A stretch of DNA of 64,000 nucleotides from Chitinophagaceae bacterium LGM1 (GCA_018604165.1 CP075895.1:3219001-3283000), one strand, 5' to 3'. Shown: positions 55,364 through 63,929, numbered from the stretch's first letter. The notes: generated by a model not told the origin, from the sequence alone. Numbers and translations: made by a program.

Positions 55364-55453
55364 TTATTTCTTCTTATGGCGGTTTTTTCTCAAACGCTTT
55401 TTACGTTTGTGAGTAGCAATTTTATGTCTTTTTCTTTTCTTACCACAAGGCAT
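55364..55453 (-). CDS. 29-residue basic ribosomal-type peptide (AURKAIP1/COX24-like)
   Basis: The frame starts ATG 55453 and encodes MPCGKKRKRHKIATHKRKK followed by RLRKNRHKKK. More than half of the residues are Lys, Arg or His. The KRKRHKIATHKRKKR pattern resembles the AURKAIP1/COX24 domain found in mitochondrial mS38 and the tiny bacterial ribosomal protein bS22, so it is very likely a ribosomal or rRNA-binding peptide. Near-identical peptides are widespread in Bacteroidota, by my recollection. It lies 19 nt after the TPR gene and upstream of rng on the same strand, linking it to RNA metabolism. Confidence 0.75.
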   Translation of the reverse strand: MPCGKKRKRHKIATHKRKKRLRKNRHKKK

Positions 55454-55472
55454 AACACGAATAATTTTATAG

Positions 55473-56333
55473 TTACTTAAATGAATTTATATAATTGTCA
55501 ATCTCTTTATCAAACTCGGGGTTGTTCACTATCTCCTTACACTTTTCAAACAACTCGATAGCTTTCTTTTTATCTCCCTTGCCCTTGTACGTTTCTGCCA
55601 GAAAATACATTGCTTCCGTATTCTTCGGCTCTTGTTTCAAGACTGTTTCAAACCGCCCCAACGCTTTGTCATACTGTCCCGACTGTATTGCCAGCCTACC
55701 CAACATCAGGTTGGCAGGAATATTATCAGGTTTTTCGCGGGTAATGCCTAACAGTAATTGTACCCCCTGCATCGTTTCACCAACCCCCTCAATATAAGCA
55801 GCCGCTAAGGCCATTTTCACCGTATCATTTTTGGGGTTCAACTCCATCGAGCGTTGAAAAAGCACTATCGATTGTTGTGCTTCCCACATGGTAACGGCTG
55901 GCGAACCACTCCGTTGCATGAGGTCCAAAAATAATTGGCCTGCAAAGTTGAGGTTTTTTTCCGAATTCTCCAACTTAGCCGATAATCCGTAATAATAAGC
56001 AGCTATTGGGAACTGCTTATGTTCCTGCCACACTTTGCCCAGTTTCCAGTAAACAGGGGCTTTTTTAGCAGAATCAGCAATGCCAGCCAGTTCTTTTTCT
56101 ACAACCGCCAGCTCTTGCATAGCATGTTCTGGCAGTGTTTTTCTGGCTGCATTCTCAATCGAATCGAAAGAGGCTGCCTCTACAGGAGCGTGGGGGACAT
56201 TCATACCACCTTGCATCCCTGCCGCAGCACCTGCTTCTTTCTTTTTAGATGGCGGCGTGGTGTTTGCACCAAAGTATAATATGGCTATGAGCCCTGCCGC
56301 CGCCGCTATTGATATATAATGTATTGGTCGCAA
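55473..56333 (-). CDS. Membrane-anchored TPR protein
   Basis: This 286-residue protein has one N-terminal membrane helix (about 5-23, ISIAAAAGLIAILYFGA) and a Gly/Met/Pro linker. Helical repeats follow (about 60-280), including clear TPR units (AAYYYGLSAKLENSEKNLNF, GRLAIQSGQYDKALGRFETV, NTEAMYFLAETYKGKGDKKK). The start codon appears to be TTG at 56333, with a TACCTTTG promoter 16 nt upstream. It probably acts as a protein-interaction scaffold on the periplasmic or cytoplasmic face. The partner is unknown. The adjacent HU gene is upstream on the same strand. Confidence 0.8.
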   Translation of the reverse strand: MRPIHYISIAAAAGLIAILYFGANTTPPSKKKEAGAAAGMQGGMNVPHAPVEAASFDSIENAARKTLPEHAMQELAVVEKELAGIADSAKKAPVYWKLGKVWQEHKQFPIAAYYYGLSAKLENSEKNLNFAGQLFLDLMQRSGSPAVTMWEAQQSIVLFQRSMELNPKNDTVKMALAAAYIEGVGETMQGVQLLLGITREKPDNIPANLMLGRLAIQSGQYDKALGRFETVLKQEPKNTEAMYFLAETYKGKGDKKKAIELFEKCKEIVNNPEFDKEIDNYINSFK

Positions 56334-56349
56334 AACTGTAAATTCTGCG

Positions 56350-56357
56350 CAAAGGTA
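56350..56357 (-). promoter_or_regulatory. Candidate -7 element for the TPR gene
   Basis: TACCTTTG on the minus strand is followed by CGCAG, 16 nt before the TTG start at 56333. Confidence 0.45.
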
Positions 56358-56382
56358 GGCTAAATATGCCTATGCCCTTTCG

Positions 56383-56709
56383 TTATTCATCCTGATCTTC
56401 AAAATCGCCCTTGTGTTCTTTCAAATCGTACTTTGAATCTTTTACCGCATGCATAAACTCTTTAGCAGGCTTGAAGGCAGGAATGAAGTGTTCAGGTATC
56501 TCTACCGCGATGTTTTTCTTAATGTTGCGACCTATTTTGGCAGCACGCTTCTTCAATATAAAACTGCCAAATCCGCGCACATATACAGGCTCACCCTCTA
56601 CCAACGATTCTTTTACTTCTTTAAAAAAGGCTTCCAATGCCACAAGGATGTCAACTTTAGGTATTCCTGTTTTTTCGGCAATATTGGTAACCACGTCTGC
56701 TTTCCTCAT
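56383..56709 (-). CDS. HU/IHF-family DNA-binding protein
   Basis: This 108-residue nucleoid protein has the N-terminal dimerisation helices (MRKADVVTNIAEKTGIPKVD), the VEGEPVYVRGFGSFILKKR strand block and a DNA-minor-groove arm (GRNIKKNIAVEIPEHFIPAF) with the intercalating Pro. An acidic C-terminal tail (residues 95-108) is not found in E. coli HU. GRNIKK and IPEH residues are closer to IHF-beta than HU, but specificity cannot be decided by eye. It is preceded by a 386-base AT-rich region shared with ctaA. Confidence 0.92.
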   Translation of the reverse strand: MRKADVVTNIAEKTGIPKVDILVALEAFFKEVKESLVEGEPVYVRGFGSFILKKRAAKIGRNIKKNIAVEIPEHFIPAFKPAKEFMHAVKDSKYDLKEHKGDFEDQDE

Positions 56710-57095
56710 AATAAGACTGTTTTATAATGGTGAAAATTAATATTTGTAAAATATGGCTTATATAAGCCTTTTCTAATCATCACTTACACAGTTAAAACTA
56801 ACCGATTTATCCCTTATGGTACGTTAATTTTAAACGAGATTAAAAATTAATTAAAATGACAATGTAAAATATTCTGATTATTAGCACACTCTGAAATACA
56901 ATACTTATCTATTGAATAGTAAATCTACACATACGTTTGTTTGATAATTTACAGAAACGGGAAAAATAAATTTTAATCGTTTTTTAATCTCAATAGCAGC
57001 TATATAAGCAAAAACAACCTGATAAATGAAAGAATTGATTACATCGGCAAGGGTATGTGGTTTAGATTTGCACCACGAAAAAAAAGACATAATCT
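56710..57095. other. AT-rich divergent promoter region
   Basis: This gene-free region of 386 bases lies between the HU/IHF-family gene (minus) and ctaA (plus). It is strongly AT-rich with many A/T runs and short imperfect repeats such as AGATTAAAAATTAATTAAAA near 56839. A TAGATTTG element near the right end suits ctaA. I see no RNA gene. Such curved AT-rich DNA could itself be bound by HU/IHF-type proteins. Confidence 0.5.
57063..57070 (+). promoter_or_regulatory. Candidate -7 element for ctaA
   Basis: TAGATTTG lies 25 nt before the GTG start of ctaA, with a TTG about 26 bp upstream as a possible -33 element. Confidence 0.4.
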
Positions 57096-58148
57096 GTGAA
57101 GGAAGCAAGAAAAAGAAAGGCAGTAGCATATTGGTTGTTGGCAGGCGTTATCATGATTGTGATACAGGTATTGCTGGGGGGTGTTACCCGCCTCACAGGT
57201 TCGGGCTTATCTATTACGGAATGGAAACCCATCATGGGTGCAATGCCCCCAATGGCTGATGCTGCATGGCAGGCAGCTTTTGAAAAATACCAGCAGATAG
57301 CACAATACAAATACCTCAACAACCACTTTACGATAGACGACTTCAAATTCATTTTCTTTTGGGAGTGGTTTCACCGCTTGTGGGCAAGGTTGCTGGGGGT
57401 AGTGTTTGCCATTGGCTTTATCTACTTCTTAGTGCGCAGGTATTTCGATAAGGAAATGATTATCCCTTTCATTATCCTTTTTATACTCGGTGGTGCACAG
57501 GGGCTGATAGGGTGGATAATGGTTGCCAGTGGCATCAACGATACCGACCTGTATGTAAACCACATCAAACTAGCGCTGCATTTTATGGCAGCACTCTTGT
57601 TGCTTTGCTACACGCTTTGGTTCGCACTAAAACTATTAGTACCTGACTACAAACTGACTGCCAATAAAAAACTAAGCCGTTTTACTACTATTACCATCAT
57701 CGTACTGTGCATACAATTAGTATATGGGGCTTTCATGGCGGGGCTAAAAGCAGCCATGGCGGCACCCACATGGCCCGACATCAACGGTATGTATATACCA
57801 GACAGCCTGCAAGTATACAGCATCATCAACCACCCCATCAATGTACACTTTATGCACAGGCAGCTGGCATACCTGTTGTTTGCGCTCATCATGTTCTGGT
57901 TTGGTAGCGTTACCAAGTTTTCAAAACAGCAAAAAGGCAGCCTGATAGCATCTGCACGGTGGTGGCCTTTTATACTTGTATTCGTACAGGTAGTGCTGGG
58001 TATAATTACGGTTATCAGCGCACCGAAAATAGTGCCGGGCAAATTCGGTACGTTTGAGGTATTGGCAGAATTGCACCAGCTTTTTGCCATGTTCTTACTC
58101 ATGGCATTGGTGGTATGCCAATATGCGCTACGCCGTACAACGAATTAA
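57096..58148 (+). CDS. ctaA: Heme A synthase CtaA (COX15)
   Basis: This 350-residue membrane enzyme oxidises the C8 methyl of heme O to the formyl group of heme A for cytochrome c oxidase. Eight membrane helices are predicted. Conserved His occur in FFWEWFHRLWARLLG, HIKLALHFMAALL, FMHRQLAYLLF and LAELHQLFAMF. The N-terminal GGVTRLTGSGLSITEWKPIM block is that of the Cys-less COX15-like class. The start is GTG. Heme O synthase and oxidase genes are not in this window, so the pathway is completed elsewhere. Confidence 0.95.
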   Translation: MKEARKRKAVAYWLLAGVIMIVIQVLLGGVTRLTGSGLSITEWKPIMGAMPPMADAAWQAAFEKYQQIAQYKYLNNHFTIDDFKFIFFWEWFHRLWARLLGVVFAIGFIYFLVRRYFDKEMIIPFIILFILGGAQGLIGWIMVASGINDTDLYVNHIKLALHFMAALLLLCYTLWFALKLLVPDYKLTANKKLSRFTTITIIVLCIQLVYGAFMAGLKAAMAAPTWPDINGMYIPDSLQVYSIINHPINVHFMHRQLAYLLFALIMFWFGSVTKFSKQQKGSLIASARWWPFILVFVQVVLGIITVISAPKIVPGKFGTFEVLAELHQLFAMFLLMALVVCQYALRRTTN

Positions 58149-58220
58149 TGTAAATAATACACCCCGCTTACAAAAACGCCGAAACTTAGTTGTAACTTAA
58201 TAGTGGATTACAACCACGGC

Positions 58221-60452
58221 ATGAACAGTGTATTGAAAAGCATATTTCAGTTTCTACCTGTACAATTACTGATACTTCATTTTCGTAAGTATCAATTATT
58301 GCTCTTGTTTTGGGTGATAATTATTACAACAGTTACCGGGCATTTTGCTGCTGTGTTTGGTGCCAAGTCTTTATTTCTAGCACCAGAATATCAGGGCAAA
58401 ATCAGCTTCTTCAGCATGTTCATTTTGGGTGGAGCAATGGCGGTGTTCGTCATGTCATGGCATGTTACTACGTTCATCATCCACAGCGCGCGCCTGCCTT
58501 TTTTGGGTGCTGTGCGCCATGCGTTTATCAAATACTGCATCAACAATTCCTTATTGCCGCTGGCATTTCTTGTGTTCTACTCATTCGTAGTTACCCACTA
58601 TCAGTTGCGCGATGAACACGCGGGCGCGTCAAGGGCATTCCTTTTTCAGTTGGGTTTCTATATGGGCTTCGCGCTCATTATTATTGTATCATTTGCCTAC
58701 TTTTTTCGGGTTGACAGGGATTTGCTGAAAGTGGTTTTGTCACGCATTGCCAATCCATCGCGCGTTAAAAACTTTATACCCTACGATGCGCTGGACTATG
58801 AGATAGACGTGGTGAATACAAAAACATTTCTATCCGGCAGGCTCAAATTAAAACGTTGTGATGAACTGGAAACTTTCTCGCCCCGCCTTTTGCAAACCGT
58901 GCTACGCAAGCATCACCGCAATGCCATCACTGCCAGTATATTTGCTTTGATGGTGCTGTGGGCATCGGGCTTTTTTGTTGATAAGCCCATACTACGCTTG
59001 CCGGCAGGTGCGGGTTTCCTCATCCTGTTTTCAGTAGTGCTGGGCATAGTAGGCGCAATGAAATATTTTCTGCGTAGTTGGGAAGTACTGGGTTGGATTT
59101 TTATCGTCGCCATCCTTTCTGCTTTGGTAAAGAATGATGTGTTTGATGTGCGTAGCATTGCTTACGGACTCAATTACAAAACACCCGCCGCTGAAAAACC
59201 AGTGTATGATACCCGCAACCTCAACATACTCTTCAACGATAGCCTGTGCCAACAAGACAGGCAACAGGAAGAAAACCGTTTATCATTATGGCAGAGCAAA
59301 CGCATAGCGGCAGGTGATACCAACGCGCCATTGATAATAATATCTGTAAGTGGTGGTGGTAACAGAGCAGCATACTGGACGTTTCGCAACCTGCAATACT
59401 TGGATAGCATGAGCAATGGCAGGCTGTATAACAACACCGTAATGATAACAGGTGCATCGGGCGGTATGATAGGTGCTACTTACTGGCGCGATGTGCAATA
59501 CAAATACAAACAAACCAATCAATCATCACCTTATCAGCAACAGTATCAGGATAATATTGGTAAAGACCTGCTGAATGCCATTATTTTTTCGCTGGCGAGT
59601 GTTGACCTCGCATCGCCGTTTAATAAAATAGCTGTAGCTGGCTATTCTTATAAAAAAGACCGTGGCTATGCTATGGAGCAGGAACTGATACGCAATACAG
59701 AGGGCTTGCTTGATAAGAAACTGGGCGACTATACTGCCAAAGAACAAAACTGCGAAATGCCTGCCCTCATTGTCAACGGCACAATCATAAATGATGGCAA
59801 ACGCCTGATGATGGCGGCATCGCCCGTTGGCTACCTTTGCAAACCTGCCTACGACAGCAACAATAAAAACGCGCTGGTAGATGCCATAGACTTCGGTAGG
59901 TTTTTTGCAAAACAAGACGCACAGAATATGCGCATCACATCCGCCCTTCGGATGAATGCGACATTCCCGTATATACTACCCGTAGTGAGGCTGCCGTCTG
60001 CACCCGAAATGAATGTAATGGATGCAGGGCTACGCGACAACTTCGGCATCGAAGTGGCAGTGCGGTACTTGTATAGCATGAGCAGCTGGATAAAAGCGAA
60101 CAATAAAAAAGTGATACTGCTGCAAATACGCGATACGCGCGAAAATGAATTGTTTCCGCAATCGCATATCAATTCGCTGGGCAGTATGGTATCCAGCCCA
60201 TTATTTGTGATACAGAACAAATGGGAGAGCTTCCAGTCTTACGGGCATACCTACCTGAAAGACTATGCCCGTAGCCTGTTTGACGGCAAGCTGCAAATAG
60301 TAACGATGGAATACATACCTGAACATGAGGGTAAAACAGCCGCACTTAATTTCCACCTCACACAAAGGGAAAAAACAGATTTGTTGCAATCCGTTTACTC
60401 ACAACAAAATCAAACAGATGCTAACCACATCAAACAAATGCTAAGTGAATAA
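58221..60452 (+). CDS. Patatin-like phospholipase fused to an N-terminal membrane domain
   Basis: From ATG 58221 the product has 743 residues. About eight membrane helices lie in residues 20-325. A patatin domain (about 355-720) follows, with oxyanion motif ISVSGGGNRAAYW, nucleophile GASGGMIG (Ser near 413) and catalytic Asp in VMDAGLRDNFG (about 605). Patatins are Ser-Asp dyad lipid acyl hydrolases. The large membrane part suggests action at the inner membrane on phospholipids or lipid carriers. A GTG at 58203 could add six residues. The following glycosyltransferase gene is 33 nt away on the same strand. Confidence 0.85.
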   Translation: MNSVLKSIFQFLPVQLLILHFRKYQLLLLFWVIIITTVTGHFAAVFGAKSLFLAPEYQGKISFFSMFILGGAMAVFVMSWHVTTFIIHSARLPFLGAVRHAFIKYCINNSLLPLAFLVFYSFVVTHYQLRDEHAGASRAFLFQLGFYMGFALIIIVSFAYFFRVDRDLLKVVLSRIANPSRVKNFIPYDALDYEIDVVNTKTFLSGRLKLKRCDELETFSPRLLQTVLRKHHRNAITASIFALMVLWASGFFVDKPILRLPAGAGFLILFSVVLGIVGAMKYFLRSWEVLGWIFIVAILSALVKNDVFDVRSIAYGLNYKTPAAEKPVYDTRNLNILFNDSLCQQDRQQEENRLSLWQSKRIAAGDTNAPLIIISVSGGGNRAAYWTFRNLQYLDSMSNGRLYNNTVMITGASGGMIGATYWRDVQYKYKQTNQSSPYQQQYQDNIGKDLLNAIIFSLASVDLASPFNKIAVAGYSYKKDRGYAMEQELIRNTEGLLDKKLGDYTAKEQNCEMPALIVNGTIINDGKRLMMAASPVGYLCKPAYDSNNKNALVDAIDFGRFFAKQDAQNMRITSALRMNATFPYILPVVRLPSAPEMNVMDAGLRDNFGIEVAVRYLYSMSSWIKANNKKVILLQIRDTRENELFPQSHINSLGSMVSSPLFVIQNKWESFQSYGHTYLKDYARSLFDGKLQIVTMEYIPEHEGKTAALNFHLTQREKTDLLQSVYSQQNQTDANHIKQMLSE

Positions 60453-60485
60453 TACGGATTAACTTAGCGGCAGATAACAGGTTTC

Positions 60486-61358
60486 ATGAAAGTAACAGGT
60501 TTCAGCATCATCCGCAACGCCGTAAAATACGATTACCCCATCGTGGAAGCGATACAATCTATACTACCTCTGTGCGATAAATTTGTTATCGGCATCGGGC
60601 AATCGGAAGATGATACCATTGCATTGATAGAAAGCATCAACAGCCCCAAAATAAAAATCATACACACTGTTTGGGATGATAGTTTGCGCACAGGCGGACT
60701 TGTATTGAGCGATGAAACCAATAAAGTTTTCAAAGCTATAGGCGATGATACTGACTGGTGTTTTTATATACAGGGCGATGAAGTGATACATGAGCAATAC
60801 CACGCTGCCATTCGTAGTGGTATGCAACAACACCTTACCGATAAACGGGTGGATGGCCTGTTGTTTAAATATATGCACTTCTATGGTTCATACGATTATG
60901 TAGGCAGCTCTACCCGCTGGTATCCGCACGAAATACGCATCATCCGAAACGACAAAAGCATTTATTCTTATAAAGACGCGCAGGGCTTCCGTAAGGGCGA
61001 TGATGAAAAGCTGCAAGTAAAATTATTGGATGCCTACGTGTATCACTATGGTTGGGTGAAAGACCCGCGCGCTATGCAACGCAAGCAGGAGAATTTTCAT
61101 AAAATGTGGCACGATGATGCTTGGCTGGAAAGCAATATCATAAAAGCAGATGCTTTTGATTACGTAGGTGATATTGACGAGTTAGCAAAGTTTACAGGCA
61201 CACATCCCGCCGTTATGCAGGCACGCATCAACCGCATCAACTGGCAATTTGATTATGATATATCATACAACAAACGAAGCCTGAAAACAAAATTCAAACA
61301 GTTTGCCGAAGATGTGTTGGGCATCAGCATGAGTTATAAAAACTACAAACTTATTTAA
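60486..61358 (+). CDS. Glycosyltransferase family 2-like protein
   Basis: This 290-residue soluble enzyme has a GT-A start (VTGFSIIRNAVKYDYPIVEA) and acidic motifs DDTDWCFYIQGDEVIHEQY (about 80-98), resembling the DxD site. VDGLLFKYMHFYGSYDYVG and RWYPHEIRIIRND follow, as in surface-polysaccharide or LOS-type glycosyltransferases. No membrane helix is seen. It is downstream of the patatin gene and tail-to-tail with hutH, overlapping it by 4 nt. Donor and acceptor are unknown. Confidence 0.82.
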   Translation: MKVTGFSIIRNAVKYDYPIVEAIQSILPLCDKFVIGIGQSEDDTIALIESINSPKIKIIHTVWDDSLRTGGLVLSDETNKVFKAIGDDTDWCFYIQGDEVIHEQYHAAIRSGMQQHLTDKRVDGLLFKYMHFYGSYDYVGSSTRWYPHEIRIIRNDKSIYSYKDAQGFRKGDDEKLQVKLLDAYVYHYGWVKDPRAMQRKQENFHKMWHDDAWLESNIIKADAFDYVGDIDELAKFTGTHPAVMQARINRINWQFDYDISYNKRSLKTKFKQFAEDVLGISMSYKNYKLI

Positions 61359-62833
61359 GCGAGTACATCTTCGCTACCTCTGTTCAGAAATTGTTCCGCT
61401 TTTATCAGGTCGTCATGCAGCAACCTGTCTGTCGGCATAAACGATATTTCTTTACGAAAAGCAGCATACAGTTTTTCCAACGCGGGCGAGGTAGTAGCTG
61501 GTCTTCGCAGGTCTATGGCTTGTGCTGCTGTCAGTAGCTCTATTGCCAACACACGCTGCACATTCATCACCACACGGCGTAGTTTGGTAGCAGCATTTGC
61601 ACCCATGCTTACATGGTCTTCCTGCCCGTTGCTGCTGACAATGCTATCAACAGATGCTGGTGTACATAATTGCTTGCTTTGGCTAACAATGGCGGCGGCT
61701 GTATATTGTGCTATCATAAAGCCACTATTCACACCAGCGTCCGGTGCAAGGAATGGCGGCAAATCGCGCTGGCCGCTGATTAATAAATACGTTCTTCGTT
61801 CAGAAATACTCGCCAATTCTGCTATGGCTATTGCCAGAAAATCGAGATTCAATGCCAAAGGCTGCCCGTGAAAATTACCACCACTCATAATGGCATCTTC
61901 ATCATGAAACACAATGGGGTTGTCTGTTACCGAATTGATTTCCGTTTCTACAATGCCGCCAACCATATCTATTACATCCTTGCTGGCACCATGTACTTGC
62001 GGCATACAACGAAAAGAATACGGGTCTTGCACCTGCACTTTAGGCATAGCCTGTATTGCACTGCCTTGCAGCAATGCCAGTATGCGTTGCGCTGTAGTTA
62101 TCTGCCCTTTGTGCGGGCGTACACGGTGTATAGGGTGCTGAAAGGGTTCGTCTTTAGCCATAAATGCATCAGCCGACAGAGCCCCGATAACATCTGCCCA
62201 TGCAGACAGTTGTTTAGATTTTATCAAACACCAAACAGCATGAGCACTCATAAACTGCGTACCGTTTAGCAAAGCCAATCCTTCTTTGGCAGCCAATGGT
62301 ATTGGCTGCAAGCCTGTTTCCTGCAATACTTCGCCTGCATCTCTTACCACACCTTTATAACGCACTTTACCTTTGCCGAATATCGGCAGACTCAGATGTG
62401 CTAACGGAGCCAAGTCGCCCGATGCACCAAGTGAACCTAACTCATATACCACAGGCGTAATGCCCAAGTTGTAGAAATCTATCAGTCGCTGCACTATCTC
62501 TTTGCGCACACCACTATAGCCACGCCCTAAGCCATGCGCTTTCAGCAATAGCATCCAGCGCACAATATCTTCGGGCACTTCGTCACCCATACCGCAGGCA
62601 TGAGAGCAAACTAAGTTTTCCTGTAGCTGCGATAATTCGTCATCTGCTATGCGCACATTGCAAAGCGAGCCAAAACCGGTATTGATACCATAATAAGTGT
62701 TGCCTTTTTGCAGTATGTCGTCGAGGTATTGGCGGTTAGTAGCGATGCGTGTAAAAGCATCTGTCGGTAATGCAAATGAAGCTGCATTCCATTTGCTCAG
62801 AAAATCAATCGAAATATGTTCAGGAAGTTCCAT
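61355..62833 (-). CDS. hutH: Histidine ammonia-lyase HutH
   Basis: This 492-residue MIO enzyme deaminates histidine to urocanate. The MIO triad Ala-Ser-Gly lies in GSLGASGDLAPLAHLS (about 144). YGINTGFGSL is the loop with the catalytic Tyr. NLVCSHACGMGDEVP carries the Ser-His pair that marks histidine (rather than tyrosine or phenylalanine) lyases. The ATG at 62833 is preferred. An in-frame TTG at 62854 lies inside the TACATTTG promoter. hutU, hutI and hutG are not adjacent. The 3' end overlaps the convergent glycosyltransferase by 4 nt. Confidence 0.92.
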   Translation of the reverse strand: MELPEHISIDFLSKWNAASFALPTDAFTRIATNRQYLDDILQKGNTYYGINTGFGSLCNVRIADDELSQLQENLVCSHACGMGDEVPEDIVRWMLLLKAHGLGRGYSGVRKEIVQRLIDFYNLGITPVVYELGSLGASGDLAPLAHLSLPIFGKGKVRYKGVVRDAGEVLQETGLQPIPLAAKEGLALLNGTQFMSAHAVWCLIKSKQLSAWADVIGALSADAFMAKDEPFQHPIHRVRPHKGQITTAQRILALLQGSAIQAMPKVQVQDPYSFRCMPQVHGASKDVIDMVGGIVETEINSVTDNPIVFHDEDAIMSGGNFHGQPLALNLDFLAIAIAELASISERRTYLLISGQRDLPPFLAPDAGVNSGFMIAQYTAAAIVSQSKQLCTPASVDSIVSSNGQEDHVSMGANAATKLRRVVMNVQRVLAIELLTAAQAIDLRRPATTSPALEKLYAAFRKEISFMPTDRLLHDDLIKAEQFLNRGSEDVLA

Positions 62834-62851
62834 TGTGCCGTATTGTGGCAG

Positions 62852-62859
62852 CAAATGTA
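62852..62859 (-). promoter_or_regulatory. Candidate -7 element for hutH
   Basis: TACATTTG on the minus strand is followed by CTGCC, 18 nt before the ATG at 62833. It overlaps an in-frame TTG, which rules that codon out as a start. Confidence 0.5.
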
Positions 62860-62886
62860 CTTATTAGCCCCGAAAGGCTGAAACAG

Positions 62887-63408
62887 CTATTTTTTCGCTA
62901 TGTCTTTTTCAATAATAGCCCGCAAATCGGCCTCTATACTTTTGCTGACAGACTCTGTTATTCTGCCAACTTCTTCATTGTCTTTCACCAATATAAATGC
63001 AGGCACACGGGTGATGTTGTAAAACTTACTTTCGCCGTGCTTGGTTTGCTTATTTCTATCTACGCCGTACATCGTGTACATGGGCATCGGGTAGTTGACC
63101 ATACCGATTACTTTCAGCAGTTTAGGCACCAGTATTTGAGAGTCTTCGCACCAAGTACCCATAACTGTTACTATGCTGTAATTAGCAAGGTGTTGTTGCA
63201 AAAAAGCCATGTCTGCCATATCGGGTTTGTAGGCATTAATACCACTTTCCAGCCATTTGAAGCTGGGTTCTTTTTGCAGGTCGTTAAACAGGATTTGTCC
63301 TTTAAATACTACCGACCCGTTTTGAGAGTCAACCGAAGTGTAATAATCTGATTGTGCAAATGTCATCATACCCGTCATCAGCAATACTGCTGTCAGTAAA
63401 ATCCTCAT
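62887..63408 (-). CDS. Secreted thioredoxin-fold protein, single-Cys active site
   Basis: This 173-residue protein has a signal peptide (1-18, ending TFAQ) and a thioredoxin fold (about 60-170). The active-site segment is MGTWCEDSQILVPKL, so the usual CxxC is reduced to Cys-Glu-Asp-Ser. The cis-Pro loop is present (VPAFIL). It cannot form an internal CxxC disulfide, which points to an isomerase- or chaperone-like role or a monothiol mechanism, by inference. The gene overlaps the MerR regulator by 4 nt (ATGA), so they are co-translated. Confidence 0.8.
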   Translation of the reverse strand: MRILLTAVLLMTGMMTFAQSDYYTSVDSQNGSVVFKGQILFNDLQKEPSFKWLESGINAYKPDMADMAFLQQHLANYSIVTVMGTWCEDSQILVPKLLKVIGMVNYPMPMYTMYGVDRNKQTKHGESKFYNITRVPAFILVKDNEEVGRITESVSKSIEADLRAIIEKDIAKK

Positions 63409-63929
63409 GTAAGCTGTTTTCTTATCTGTAATAATTTGCTCCGCAATACCTGTAAAGATTTTTTCAGGTCCACCTGCTGTACAGATATTTTGCGGTTTTC
63501 TTTCAGCTTGGCTTTTGCGCCACTGATGGTAAAACCACGCTCCTTTACAAGGTGGTAAATGGTATTGATTTCGCGCACTTGTTCGGGTGTATAGAGCCTG
63601 TCGCCTTTGCGGGTGGTACGCACTTTCATATCAAACTCTTTTGTCCAGAATCGGATATTGGACGTATTGACTTTGAAAATGGTGGCTACCTCGCCAATGG
63701 TATAATATTGTTTATCTCCTTCCCAAGTACTTAACGCGTCAGACTGATGAGTGCCTTCTTTGGCGGGCTTTGCTTTTTTAGCTTTCGATGGTTTGGGTGC
63801 AGCCTCTTCTTCAGGCAATGTATCTGCTTCCTGCTCCACTGCTTTCTTAGCCACACGCTTGCGCACAGGCTTTACAGGCTCTGTTACCAGTTCTTCTCCA
63901 AACAGTGTGAGGACTTTTGTAACCATCAC
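63405..63929 (-). CDS. MerR-family transcriptional regulator
   Basis: This 174-residue regulator has a Lys/Ala/Pro-rich N-terminal extension (about 15-65) before the MerR winged-helix domain (about 75-145: YYTIGEVATIFKVNTSNIRF, RTTRKGDRLYTPEQVREINT, VKERGFTISGAKAKL), then a short helix rich in Lys and Leu. No Cys-rich effector-binding domain is present, so it is probably not a metal sensor. Bacteroidota carry such short MerR proteins in most genomes. It overlaps the downstream thioredoxin-fold gene by 4 nt. The start could be either of two adjacent ATG codons. Confidence 0.88.
   Translation of the reverse strand: MMVTKVLTLFGEELVTEPVKPVRKRVAKKAVEQEADTLPEEEAAPKPSKAKKAKPAKEGTHQSDALSTWEGDKQYYTIGEVATIFKVNTSNIRFWTKEFDMKVRTTRKGDRLYTPEQVREINTIYHLVKERGFTISGAKAKLKENRKISVQQVDLKKSLQVLRSKLLQIRKQLT

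Noticed and set aside
57026-57259. Plus-strand frame of 77 codons overlapping the start of ctaA
   Set aside because: It runs out of frame through the conserved N-terminus of ctaA and its translation resembles no protein. The start also lies before the likely promoter.
61355-62833. Tyrosine or phenylalanine ammonia-lyase of a pigment pathway
   Set aside because: The substrate-selecting residues read Ser-His as in histidine lyases, and no aryl-polyene or flexirubin genes are nearby.
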